A program made the position numbers and the translations under genes. DNA of 64,000 bases from Artemia franciscana (taxonomy: Eukaryota; Arthropoda; Branchiopoda; Anostraca; Artemiidae): contig NW_027062616.1 of assembly GCF_032884065.1 (NCBI RefSeq), positions 434,001-498,000 of the forward strand. Reading direction: 5' to 3'. The notes beneath the pieces were generated by a model. The model ran no database searches. It was not told where the DNA came from and saw only the letters and a program-made list of their open reading frames with translations. Shown here piece after piece: positions 12,303 to 24,300 of the stretch (positions within the stretch are counted from its first letter, which is position 1; each line of letters begins with the position of its first letter).

Positions 12303-15300
12303 GTGAGCTATTTATTTTTTCTGAGAAAGCGTTAAGTTTCTTTTTTCATATTTGCGACAGCAAAATCTTTTCGACCATGGATTTGGCTACTTTTATCTGT
12401 AGGTAGTGATTTCATTTTTTTTTTTTTTTCAATTGCAGTTCGATATACCGAACAAGTAAATTGACAACCCATAATATAGCCTAAAAAACGTTTATACCTA
12501 ACAAATGAACTTGATATCTCTGGAATTTCTTTGATGCCTAGAGCAAGAATATAGTCAAAAAGCACCAGGATTTCCAAAACTAAAGGTCATCAAATCTAAG
12601 GTATAAAAATTCTCAAATAAACTTTTAGACTCAAAATTTGTATAAAAATTAGATGTAGAACCACGTGTTAGGAATATAAAAAAATCTCCTTAAATCGTGG
12701 TCTCAGAACTTGAGCATCCAGTCAAAAGAAATTTGAGTAGGATTGAATGCTTTTTGATCTGTCAAACTGTTCATGAGTAGTAGACGGTAATTAAAGAACG
12801 ACCCTTGTGAATAGGAACCATAATTCTAAGAAGCATAAAATTGAAAATAACATATATATCAGAACAATAAAGTTTTTTGGCTGTTTCCAAGCATAAGTTT
12901 TTATATAGTATTTTAGTTATTTTATAAGTTGTTCTAATTGTATTAGTTATTTTAGTAAAATCTTAGAATAATTTTAGTACAATGGAAGACGTACGCCTAA
13001 TAGAGGCGTGATTTCGATGAGAACTGCACCATATAATCCAACGTGTTTGAGAACGCGTGTGCAGAGTTTTCGAGCTCCTATTTGTAAAAATACGAAATAT
13101 CGTATTTTTTCTAAGGATGTTCATGCGTTCATGTTTGTCTTGTTTTTGATGGTATCAAACCAGTGGTTGTAGAGTATCGGGAAAGTGTTCTTTTGAACGG
13201 AAACTTAATCTTCTAGTGTTCTATTCGAGGAACAAAAGAGGTCACCTCCCCCAGAAGCAGTGCTTCAATACAACAATTTTCGAACAGTTCGTGGTAACGA
13301 ACTGTAGTAAGGAGCGATCCGGCACAATAGTAAACGAAACTCTAAAAACCCGGATTTTGATACTAACAGATACATCAAAATAATCAGATTCTTATGCTGA
13401 TTTTAAATATATAAGTTTTTATTAAATTTAGTTTTACTGATCAAAAGTTACGAGCCTGAGAAAATTTGCCGTGTTTTGGAAAATAGGGGGAAACACCCCT
13501 TAAAAGTTAAAGGATCTTAACGAAAGTCACACCATCGCATTCAGCGTATCAGAGAATCCTAATGTAGAAGTTTCAAGCTCCTATCTACAAAAGTGTGGAA
13601 CTTAGTATTTTTTGCCAGAAGACCAATCACGGGTGCGTGTTTATTTGTTTTTTTTTGTTTGTTTTTTCCCTAGAATGTCCTACAATGTCCTAGAATGTCA
13701 CGGGAGGGCTCATTCTAACAAAAATAGAAAGTTCTAGTGCCCTTTTAAGTGACCAAAAAATTGGAGGGCACCTAGGCCCCCTCCCGCGCTCATTTTTTCC
13801 CAAAGTCAACGGACCAAAATTTTTAGATAGTCATTTTGTTCAGCATAGTCGAAAAACATGATAACTATGTCTTTGGGGCTGACGTACACCCCCACAATTC
13901 CCGGGGAGGGGCTGCAAGTTACAAACTTTGACCAGCGTTTACATACAGTAATGGTTATTTGGAAGTGTACAGACCTATTCATTGGGATTTCTTGGTTGAA
14001 GAGGGGAAGGGGATGAGGGTAGGGGGCTATGTAGGAGGATCTTTACTGTTTACTGTAAAGTTATTTACTACTGTTATTTACTGTTTTATAAAGTAGAATT
14101 GAGAGAAAGAGTCAAANNNNNNNNNNNNNNNNNNNNNNNNNNNNNNNNNNNNNNNNNNNNNNNNNNNNNNNNNNNNNNNNNNNNNNNNNNNNNNNNNNNN
14201 NNNNNNNNNNNNNNNNAATTAGAACAAATATTTAGGGCACGATGGACGAGAGAGATTACCACAGCTCTTTTAACTTATGGGGTTTTCTGTACATAGTAAA
14301 ATTGAGTTTATCTAAGCTATGAATAATTAGCACATCAAGGAATGAGATTTTATTTGCAATTTCAATTTCTAAGGTAAACTGTAAATTCCAATCACATCTG
14401 TCAAGGTGATCTAAAAAAACCCTAAGTTCATTTTCCCTATAGTTCCAAGGTGAAATTACGTCATCCATGTATCGTTACAAAAACGGATCGTTAATTAAAA
14501 ACGATCCTACAAAACATTATAAAAAACTAATAGATATTAATACAGAACCTGTCACAAATGGACCTACGAGATCAGCAGCCAAAAAAGTAAGGCTGGTATT
14601 AAAAAATATGTTTTTAAATCATTCTCTTTCATTTCAGTGAATTGCCTCGTTTCATCACAATCTATTTATCAGTCCTTCGCTGAGGTAAGGATGCTAGGAT
14701 AGTTTCGAAGTTTTTTTCATTTTAGTTGTATTGACTGTATCCTGTTGTAAGTTTTTTTTTTTTCTTTATGTTTATGTCTTGCTGAGGACGGCCCTTGGAC
14801 ACAGGTTTGAAATAATCATTCTAGTTTGTTTCCCACTGTCTTGCAAAAAAAAATCCCTAATGTTCATCTTGTTTTTGGGGTTTTTGAATTGACTTCTCTT
14901 CAGTAATTTCATCTTACGTATAATTGAATTAAAGATTGTTTTTTTATTTTTTAGGCTATGATAAATTGGAAGGCCATAGCTCTTGAATTCATGGACCCAA
15001 ATATACTCTCAGAGCTCATACAAGAGTATTCAGTGACTGCCTTTAATATGATCACGGGGGAAAAAGAAGAACCTGTGACCTCTTACGATAAATTGGTATC
15101 TAATGCCATTTGGCGTAAGAATTTAAGCTCATATGAACCAAGACAAACATCTTTTCTTGGAGATGAAGATATTGGCACACATATTAACATTACAGAGATT
15201 AGTATTATCGTTAATTCAGGTGATATACTACTTACCCACTGTCATGATAAAGAGAGCTTAACTATGAACACACTTACAGGTAAAATTCTGAAGAAAACAA

Positions 15301-18300
15301 ATCAAAAGAACATCACACATATTGAATTAGTCAATTTATACTCTCGGCAAGTTGACATTTGTGGTGGTATTTATTCAAAACATGATCATTTTTTCCTTTT
15401 GGTACGTAATGGCTTAATTAAGTTTATGAGAATGAAAGATTTCGCAACTATTGGACTTATTGAGTTATATCATGGACTACAGCTAAAAAATATTTGTTAT
15501 GACAAACCATTTCTTTATGTTTATGATGGCCACTATGGTGTTACCGGTTTTTCTTTGCCAAGTTTACAGAGATGTAAAAGAGAATCAGTGGATGGCCTAG
15601 ATTCATTTAAAGTAACCAATGGGACTCTGTGCTATATTGAAGATTCTGGAAAGTATTATAGTGCTGAGAAACAAGTCAAGTTCAGTTATACTCTTCAGCC
15701 TTTTAGTATAAATATGGTGCATTATATTACAGCTGTTTGTGAAAAATCCCCCTTAAATTTGGAAGAGGAGCATTTCAACTCGAAGATCTTTAGAACAGAT
15801 TGCGTGTGTCTCTCAGGTAACAGGAGTTTGGAGAATAGAAAAATAAAACGCAGAAAGTCTTCTTCTGAGGATTGTTCATGTTGAGCGGGAGCAGCTGGGC
15901 TGATTGTGTGTTTAGTTGCAATTGTTTTTGCGTAAAAACCAGCCTCGAAAATTTGGTATCTGAGTCGCTACCTGCAAAATTCGCTCTTTTGGGGCAAAAA
16001 ATATTGTGTGAGAAAAACTTCTGTTTGGGAAAAAAAATATAGGAAAACGTTAAATCACTTTTTTTAAAGAATATTGGATCTCTTCCCAATGCTGGTAAAG
16101 CTTTTCAGAGATATTGCAAGGGTTTATTTTCTCGAGGGCATGATGGTGCTTTGTGGTAGTTTTAACCTTGGAAAATTATTTGACTTTATTTTGGCTCAAT
16201 TTTGGTTCAATATTGCTAATTAACTTTTTTTGAAAAACTTGTTTTGTAGAAAAAGTTTTTGAAGTTAATGTCTGTTTCTTTTTTATCGATATAGTCTTTT
16301 TCATTGAAAAAGCAAGGAATATTTTAATTTTTATCTGTTTTTTTTTTTTCTATAAGAATCCATAGTTTTTTTGAACATTTAAAAATAATTTTTAATGACA
16401 TACGTTCTTATGAAAATCAAGACACATATACTTTTTATTTTGTATATATACCCTTCTAAAATTTTACCGAAAATTAAAACTTGATACTATTCCCAATACA
16501 TTCCATCTGTGCTATTTTGACAACCTGGATGTACCTACCCCCTTTTGATTTTGCTCAGCTTTAAGGGCAGAAGTAGTAATATTACATATCAAAATAAAGA
16601 TTGAATAGAACTGAAGTTTCACTCGCACTGTAAATTTATTCCTGAAAGTTTCATTCGGAAATTTGGTGCAAGATTTCTCTTTTAAATAAGGTTCAATCTT
16701 ATCAGAGAAATTTTTTTTTTATATTAGTTTTAAGTTTAATTATATCTTAGCTCCATCTTACAGCTTTAGCATTTTGGGGTTTTTCTTTCAAATCGGCACT
16801 GTGGACCAAATTTTGTTGAGAAATAAGGAAAAAAAAATACGAGATAAAAAGGGTCTAAACCCAGAAAATTGACTAACCAAATATTTAACTTGTCTTGAAT
16901 TTTGTTTCAATCTTATTAGAAAAACTGTTGTTTACATTCGCTTTAAGTTTAATTGCAACTCAGCCCCTTCCTTTCTAATGTCTGGGTGTATTCTTGGACA
17001 TTGAGTTTCCGGACTTTAGGTTTTTTCTTCCCATTGGCACTGTGGACCAAAATTTTGTTGAAAAATAAGGAAAAAAATAGGAATTAAAATGGGTCTCAAC
17101 TACCAAAATTATCCAACCAAATATTTACCTTGTTTTCAATTTTGTTTCATACTTATTATAAAAAACTGTTATTTACATTATCTTTAAGTTTAATTGCATC
17201 TCTACTCCTTTCTTCCTAGTGTCTTTGTATGTCCCTGGATTAAGCATTGAGTTCCTGGATCAGAGAAACGGTTTTTTTTTATGTTCGCTGCAAGTTTAAT
17301 TGCAACTCAGCTCCTTCCTTTCTAATGTCTGGGTATTTTCTTGGACTAAGCATTTAGTCCGGCGAACTCGCGGGTTATTCTTCCAACTTGGTACTGATGG
17401 ATCAACTTCTATTGAGAAATAAGTAAAATAAAAAGCTAAAAAGGGTATAAACCAATGAAATCAACAAACCAAATATTTAGCCTAAGGTAATTTCTAGTCA
17501 TTCAGGATTATTTCTTCTGATAAACTGTTTTCATAATGCTCGTTGAATCACTCGTTGACAGGGCAATGGAGTCCCTCATATACAGAATGAATTTTGTCGT
17601 TTTGATTTTAATAGTACTTGATATTTTTGAACTGAGTAAATAAAACTTGTTGTTCTTTTTTCGTCTGTTTGACTAATCTTCTTGGATTGTACACGAGTGA
17701 AAGACTCATTGCCCAAGGTTTTACCAACAATCTATTCTATTCGCGTTGAACACTTTTAGGTATAACATTTCCTGCCGTGATAATTGTGTGCTAGTCTTCA
17801 ACCCCGAATGACCTAGGCTATATACCGTATAAAAGTTTTACTAATGATTTTTCTTTTGATTTGGCATTATAAACGAACGGTCAGTGAGAAATTTGTGCCA
17901 AAAAAGAAGAAATACAAATTACAAAAAAAAATAAATAAACGAATGATCAATGAGAAATTTGTGCAAAAAAAGAAATACAAAAATGAATAAATAAACGAAG
18001 GGTCAATGGGAAATTTGTGCAAAAAAAAACATAGCTCATGCTCGTGAACAAAAATGAAGTCCAATAATCCTTGAGTTTGCCTTCTTCAGGTAATCAGAAT
18101 GAGCTTATATGCTGCTGCCAATGCATTTGACTTAACAAAAATATAGTATTGTCTAATTCAGTTTCACATATCATATTTTCCTGTAAAATGAAAGTCAATA
18201 CCATTCCCGAGACAATATGTCTATGCTATTTTAACAACCTAGATGCGTCTACACTCTTTTGATTAAGTTCAATTGTGAGAGTAGAAGTAGTAAAAGTAGT

Positions 18301-21300
18301 AGCTCTGAGAGTTTCAACTTAATGCCCTCGGCCTTTCTTGAGACATAGCTGAGACACCTCATTGACAACCAGCATACTTATAGTGCCTTTTAATTTATTT
18401 TTAAAGCAATATAAACATTATTCAGAAGTTTGTACTTTATACGCTGTTCTAGGGTATACCCTTGCAGAAGTAATAGTAGGAGCAATAGGAGTGGTATGAA
18501 TGATAGTAGTCGTAGTATTAGCAGTAAACATTAATGGTATTCACATTATGCCTTTTTGATCTTGTACAATATCCCTTCCTCATGCCCTGGTAATTTCAAC
18601 TTAATGCTTGAAGCCATTTCTGAGAAATATCTGTTACATCCTATTGATGACCTGCATGCACATAATGTGTTTGATTTAACCAACAGTCCCTGAAAGTTCG
18701 TAGTTAATACCATTGGCCTAAATAACATTAGCACTAACAGCGGTAATAGTAGTACTACTGGTAGTAGTATGCATATGGTGCACTTTTATTAGCTCAATAT
18801 ATCCCTCAGCATGCTCTGAAAGTTTCAACCCACTACTCTAAGCCGTTCTCGGTATACTGCTGATGTGGCTATTTGACAGCCTGCATACATACAGCGTGTT
18901 TTAATTCAATTTAGTATACCCCCTAACATTTTCTGAAAATGTCAACTTAATACCATTTGTCTTAATAGTAGTAGAAGTAGCATATATATAGTGCCTTTGA
19001 TTGGTGCTAATCAGGTTTTACATGTTTATTTGAATTGTGGCAGTTCTGTAGTTTGTCAGAGTTTGAAAAAATCTGAAAGCTTCTGTTTTTTACCACAACA
19101 TGGAGTTACATATAATTGTAGCAACTTTTGTAGTTTTTTAGATTTGAATAAATCACTGGCTAATAATAAAAGTAGATTAAAGAATCATTTAATTAATAGC
19201 AATTAATTTGAATTCTTGGCGGGAAGTCCTCATTTTCTTTTATTTATATTTTTATTTGGTTATTTTGAATTTATTGGGAGTTTGGTTTTTTGTTACCACA
19301 CGCAGAGTTGAAGTGCCATCTTTTTATTCCGACATCTTGAGATAGCGTTATTTATTTATTGTTGATTGTATAGCTCAGTGGTTCCCAACCGGTGGTACGC
19401 GTACCCCAGGGGGTACGCGAAACCCTCGCAGGGGGTACGCGAAGGTCCCAAAATTAATTTAGTCTACATCTTTAAAACTTGTTTCTGACTCAGTTCCAAC
19501 ATTTCCCTCAAAATCAGATAACATAACCCATTGTACGTAATTTCAGACTCATTTTCAAAACTTTCGCTTTCAGTAACCCGCTAATTTTTCTCCATAGCCG
19601 TAAGGTCTCGATGCTAATTTTTCTCCATAGCCGTAAGGTCTCGATTTAAACTCAGCGAGTTCAGTATCTTGTCATCTGTTGAAACACGAAGTTCGTGAAT
19701 TGTGGTTGCAAACAAAGATGGATAGATTCCTGATCAGGAATAACAAGAAGCCGAATGATGGTACCCAAAACTCTGAACCTGCACCTAAGAAGAAGAAATA
19801 TGACGAATCATCGGTCAAAGTGCGTCGATATTTGTCAGAATACCTAGGGCTCGGATTTAGTGCGACAAAGTCTGATCCAGTGAATGCACAGTGCGTTCTT
19901 TGTGGTCAAGTCTTGGCCAACAGTTCCATGAAACCTGCGCATATGAACCGGCATCTCAGTACTGTGCACCCTTCTCATGTCGGTAAGCCCATAGAGTTTT
20001 TCAAGCGTAAACAAGAAGCATTCGCTAGTAACTGTTTGGAAATTGCAAAAGTGGCATCAGTTTCTTCAAAGGCTCTCCGGGCTTCGTATGCTGTTTCATA
20101 TTTAGTTGCGAAACAGAAAAACCCGCACACCATCGCCGAATGTCTGATATTACCAGCACTAGTGAAAGTCAGTGAAATAATGTTTGACACGAAAACTGCT
20201 ACTGCCCTTCAGTCTATACCTGTGTCGAACAATACCATTTCAAGAAGGATAGAAGACATTGCAAGCGATATTGTCATGCAGGTTATTGAGCAAATAAAGT
20301 TGACGAAGATGTTTGCGTTACAGCTTGACGAAAGCACGGATGTGTCAGGTGAAGCCCAGGTGATCGTCTTTGTTCGATATCAAGATTGTTCTGACATAAG
20401 AGAAAATATTCTGTTTTGTCAAAACCTACAGTCAAGAACAACAGGAGAAGAACTATTCAAGGTGATTGACAAATTCTTCGCAGAAGGGGGCATCTTGTGG
20501 GACTGGTGTCTATCAGTTTGCAGTGATGGAGCTGCCGCCCTAACAGGGAAGAATAATGGGCTCATGGCCTAGATAAGGAAGAAAAATCCAAAGGTGAAGT
20601 GGTTGCACTGCATCATTCACAGGCAAGCTCTTGCATCGAAAAGGATGAACGCACATCTGCACGAGACCCTCAACGAGGCTGTAAAAGTGATCAACTTCAT
20701 CAAAGCCCGACCACTGAACTCAAGAATGTTCAAGTTGCTGTGCCAAGAGATGGGTTCAGAACATCAACATTTACTTCTGCACACAGAAGTTCGCTGGTTG
20801 TCTCGTGGGAAGATTTTAAACAGACTTTTCGAGCTTCGACAAGAAGTTCATATGTTTCTTCTGGAGCAAAAATCTGCATTCAGTTCACTTTTTGAAAACC
20901 AGGACTGGGTCTGCAGGCTGGCCTATCTTGCGGATATTTTCGACAAACTGAATGACTTGAATCTGTCAATGCAAGGTTTCCGGACGGACGAACTCTCCCT
21001 GAATTCGAAGATGTGTGCTTTCATCAAGAAATTGGAGTTCTGGCTTAAAAAGGTTCAAAGAAACAGCGTTAGTGTCTTCCCGACCCTTGACAAGTTTGCG
21101 GACGATAGTGAAATTGATAACCTCAACACAATCTGTGATTGTATTCGGGAGCATCTGACAAAGTTGCGAGATGAACTTGTGTCATATTTCCCATCGATTA
21201 TGAACCAAGATAGAACGCAGGATTGGATCCAAAATCCATTTGTTGAAGACGTGACCTCAAGCTCCGGTCTTAGTGACAAGCTTACAGAGAATCTGATCGA

Positions 21301-24300
21301 ACTTGCCAGTGATCGCGCCTTAGAACTGAAATTCCAAAATGTAACTGTTTCCCAGTTTTGGCTGGAGGTGAAAGGAGAATACAAGGAACTAAGTGAAATC
21401 GCCATGTCTGCTTTGTTACCATTCGGATCCACTTACCTTTGTGAAGTGTCATTTTCGGCAATGTCATTGATCAAAACCAAACACAGAAACAGACTGAGTG
21501 TACAAAATGACCTTATAATTGCCGTTAGTGACATCGAGCCAAGATTTGATAATATTTTAGCAAAAAAGCAGCCTCAAGTTTCTCATTGATTTTGTACGTA
21601 CATTTAAGCACCGTCATATTGGACAATAAATCTCGTGTTTTTGAAAATCTGATTTTAGTTAAGAAAAAAGTAAAACAACGATTCTCAAGAAAGGGGTACG
21701 CAAACTTTTTGGGCCTTGACTAGGGGTACGCGGACCGAAAAAGGTTGGGAACCACTGGTATAGCTCACACATTAGTTATCCTCACTTATTTATATTTTTG
21801 TAAAAACTGGCTCGACAATACCTAAAAGTTTTAGTGTAATATCCTTAGCTTCAGCAGTACTAGTAGCAGTCGTCGTTGTAGTAGTTGTAGCAGTAGTAGT
21901 AGCAGTGTTAATAATTGCAGTAGTATACACATTTTGAATTTTGCTTAGCTCAAAAACCCCCTTAACATGTCCTGAAAGTTTCAACCTAATACCCTAGACC
22001 ATTCCCGTTATACTGTTGATACATACTTTTGACAACCTGCTTGTACAGAGTGTGTTTTTATGTAGTTCAACATTCCTCTAAATATTTCCTAAAAGTGTCA
22101 ACTTTTTCTCGTAGCTTCTGTAGTAGTCGTAGTAGTAGTAGCAGCAGCAGTAGTAGTAGTAGGATTATCCGCAGATTATTTTTTGGTTAGTTCTACGTCC
22201 CTCGCAACACGCCCAGAAAATTTTAACTTACTGCTCTAAGCTAGTCCGGTGTATTTGTTCGTATATTATTTTGGCAACCTGAATGCACACGTTGTGTTTT
22301 GATTTACTTCAACATCCCCCTAAATGTTCCATGAAATTTTCACCTCAATAGGCGAAATAGAAGCAGTAGTTGTAGTAGTTGTAATAGTAGCAATAGTGGT
22401 AACATACACATAGTACCTTTTGGATAGTTCAACATCCACCTCAACATGCACTGGTCAATTGACCATGTCACTCATCATTCCTTGAGGTTCTAACTTAATA
22501 CCATTAATTTAATTCCTAAGTTTACCTTTTGACAACCTGTATGCACATAACATGTTTTGATTAAGTTTAATGCTCCCTCCAAAATTTTATGAAGGCTTCG
22601 CCTGAATGTCTTTTTAACGCAAAAGATCAAACATCCTCCTTTCTCTAATAACAAAAACTATATATGAATTAATGGGCAAATTACATAAATTACAACCCTT
22701 CCTCTGAGGTCTGTGAGGGGGGGGTGGCATCCCCAGAGACATAGTTGCTGAACCTCTCGGCTATGCTGAACAAAATGGACATAAAACAAATTTGATTGGA
22801 TGTTTTGACAATTAATGGGCTTGGAAGGGGGCTGTTTGCCCTCCAATCACTTTTTAATCTCAAAAAGGGTTCCAGAACTTTGAATTTACGTTCGAATGAG
22901 CTAATTTAAAAGTTTCTGTGATAGCGCTGCGCTGCCTGTGATATTGCTCGTATACCATTTTGAAAGTCTACATGCATATAGTTTTATTCATTTAACTGAA
23001 ACTCTTCCTAAATGTTTTGCATTAATAACTTTAGTTTCATTAGTTGCAGCAATTGTAGGATTATTATTATGCACATGGTGCCTTTTGGTTAGTTCAAGAT
23101 CCGCCATAACATACCCTGGAAGTTTCAACTTAATAGTGTTTACCGTTGTTGAGATAATTTGTTAAATATTTCCAAAAGTTATCTCGAAATTCCACGAAAT
23201 TGCCATAATACCCTTAGCTTTAACAGTAGTAGTATTACCAATAATAATAGCAGTAGTAGAAGCAGTAGGATTTAAATATTTCCTATTGTTTAGTTTAATA
23301 TAACTAGCCCTCACAACTAGCCCTCTAAGTTTCGACTTCACACACCAAGCTGTTCCTAAGATACTGCCGATGCGCCCTTTTGACAATCTGAATGCAGATA
23401 GTGTGTCTTAATTTAGTTCAACTTCCCCCTCAAAACTTTTCATATCTTACCTTAGTAGTAGTTGTAATAGGAGTAATAGTTGGAGTAGTAGTAGTAGTAG
23501 CAGCGGTAGTAGTATTAGTAGCGTGCGCACATTGCTTTTAGGTATATTGATCTTTCTTTAAGCATTCCCTGAAAATTCTAGCCTAATACACTAATTCATT
23601 CTTTGCATACGCCCTTGAAGATCTGCATTCACATAGTGGGTTTTGATTTAGTTCAAATTTTTCCAGAATATTCTGACAAATTTTTACCTCCATACCCTTA
23701 GCCTTGATAGTACTAGTATCATAGTAGTAGTGGTGGTAGTAGCAGCAGAAGTTATAACAGTAGTATCAGCTGTATTTATAACAGTAGCAGTAAGTGCATG
23801 CTTTCTTTTGTCTAATTGAACATCCCCCTATGATGCCCCAGAACTTTCAGCTTGATACAGTGAGTTGTTCCAAATATATTACTCATACGCCCTTTTGAAA
23901 ATCTGTATGCACATGGTATGTTTTGACTTAGTTCAACTTTCCCCTCGACATTTCATTAAATTTTCATTTCAATATCCTTAGCCTTGGTAATACTTGCTAC
24001 CGTAGTAGTAGTTTGAGTAGTAGTAGTTGTAGTAGCTATAAAAGTGGTATAAGTAGTTTTAGTGGTAGTAGTTGTTTTTCTAGTTGTAGTAGTAGTAGTT
24101 TGCAAATATTGCGTATTTGGTCAATTGATCATCCCCTCTCCCTCCCATCATTTCCTGAAAGTTATTAATTGATATATTTGTCATTGGTCAGTTACGCCCT
24201 TTCGACAATCCGTATGCACATAACATGTTTTGATTTAGTTCAACACTACCGTCAATATTTTCTGGTTGGATCTACTGAATTTCCGGTATCTTTTTGAATA

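Larger units (their letters stand above)
19376..21757 (+). mobile_element. hAT-superfamily DNA transposon, nearly intact
   Basis: A 2382-bp element with terminal inverted repeats CAGTGGTTCCCAACC (left) and GGTTGGGAACCACTG (right), perfect over 15 bp and flanked by a perfect 8-bp duplication. The subterminal motif GGGGTACGC recurs at both ends. It contains one transposase frame with a BED finger, all three apparent catalytic acids and a C-terminal dimerisation region. It sits in the F-box-like gene's 9.2-kb intron, in the same sense, between two satellite C blocks. The clean ends and single stop suggest a recent insertion. Confidence 0.93.

Noticed and set aside
14099..14296. Open frame running through the N gap
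   Set aside because: Most of its codons are N; it is an artefact of the gap.
14466..14585. Plus-strand frame ending in a GTAAGG donor (LIDINTEPVTNGPTRSAAKK)
   Set aside because: It ends in phase 0 and could join the 14955 exon, but its first part is the complement of the Penelope-like RT, its acceptors need a phase-1 upstream exon, and the 14638-14684 exon fits better. It remains a possible alternative exon.
15790..16089. 99-codon minus-strand frame overlapping the end of the large F-box-like exon
   Set aside because: Low-complexity Phe/Lys-rich and partly intronic; no motif.
20599..21467. Overlapping open frames inside the hAT transposase
   Set aside because: Shadows of the real transposase frame, which carries all the motifs.
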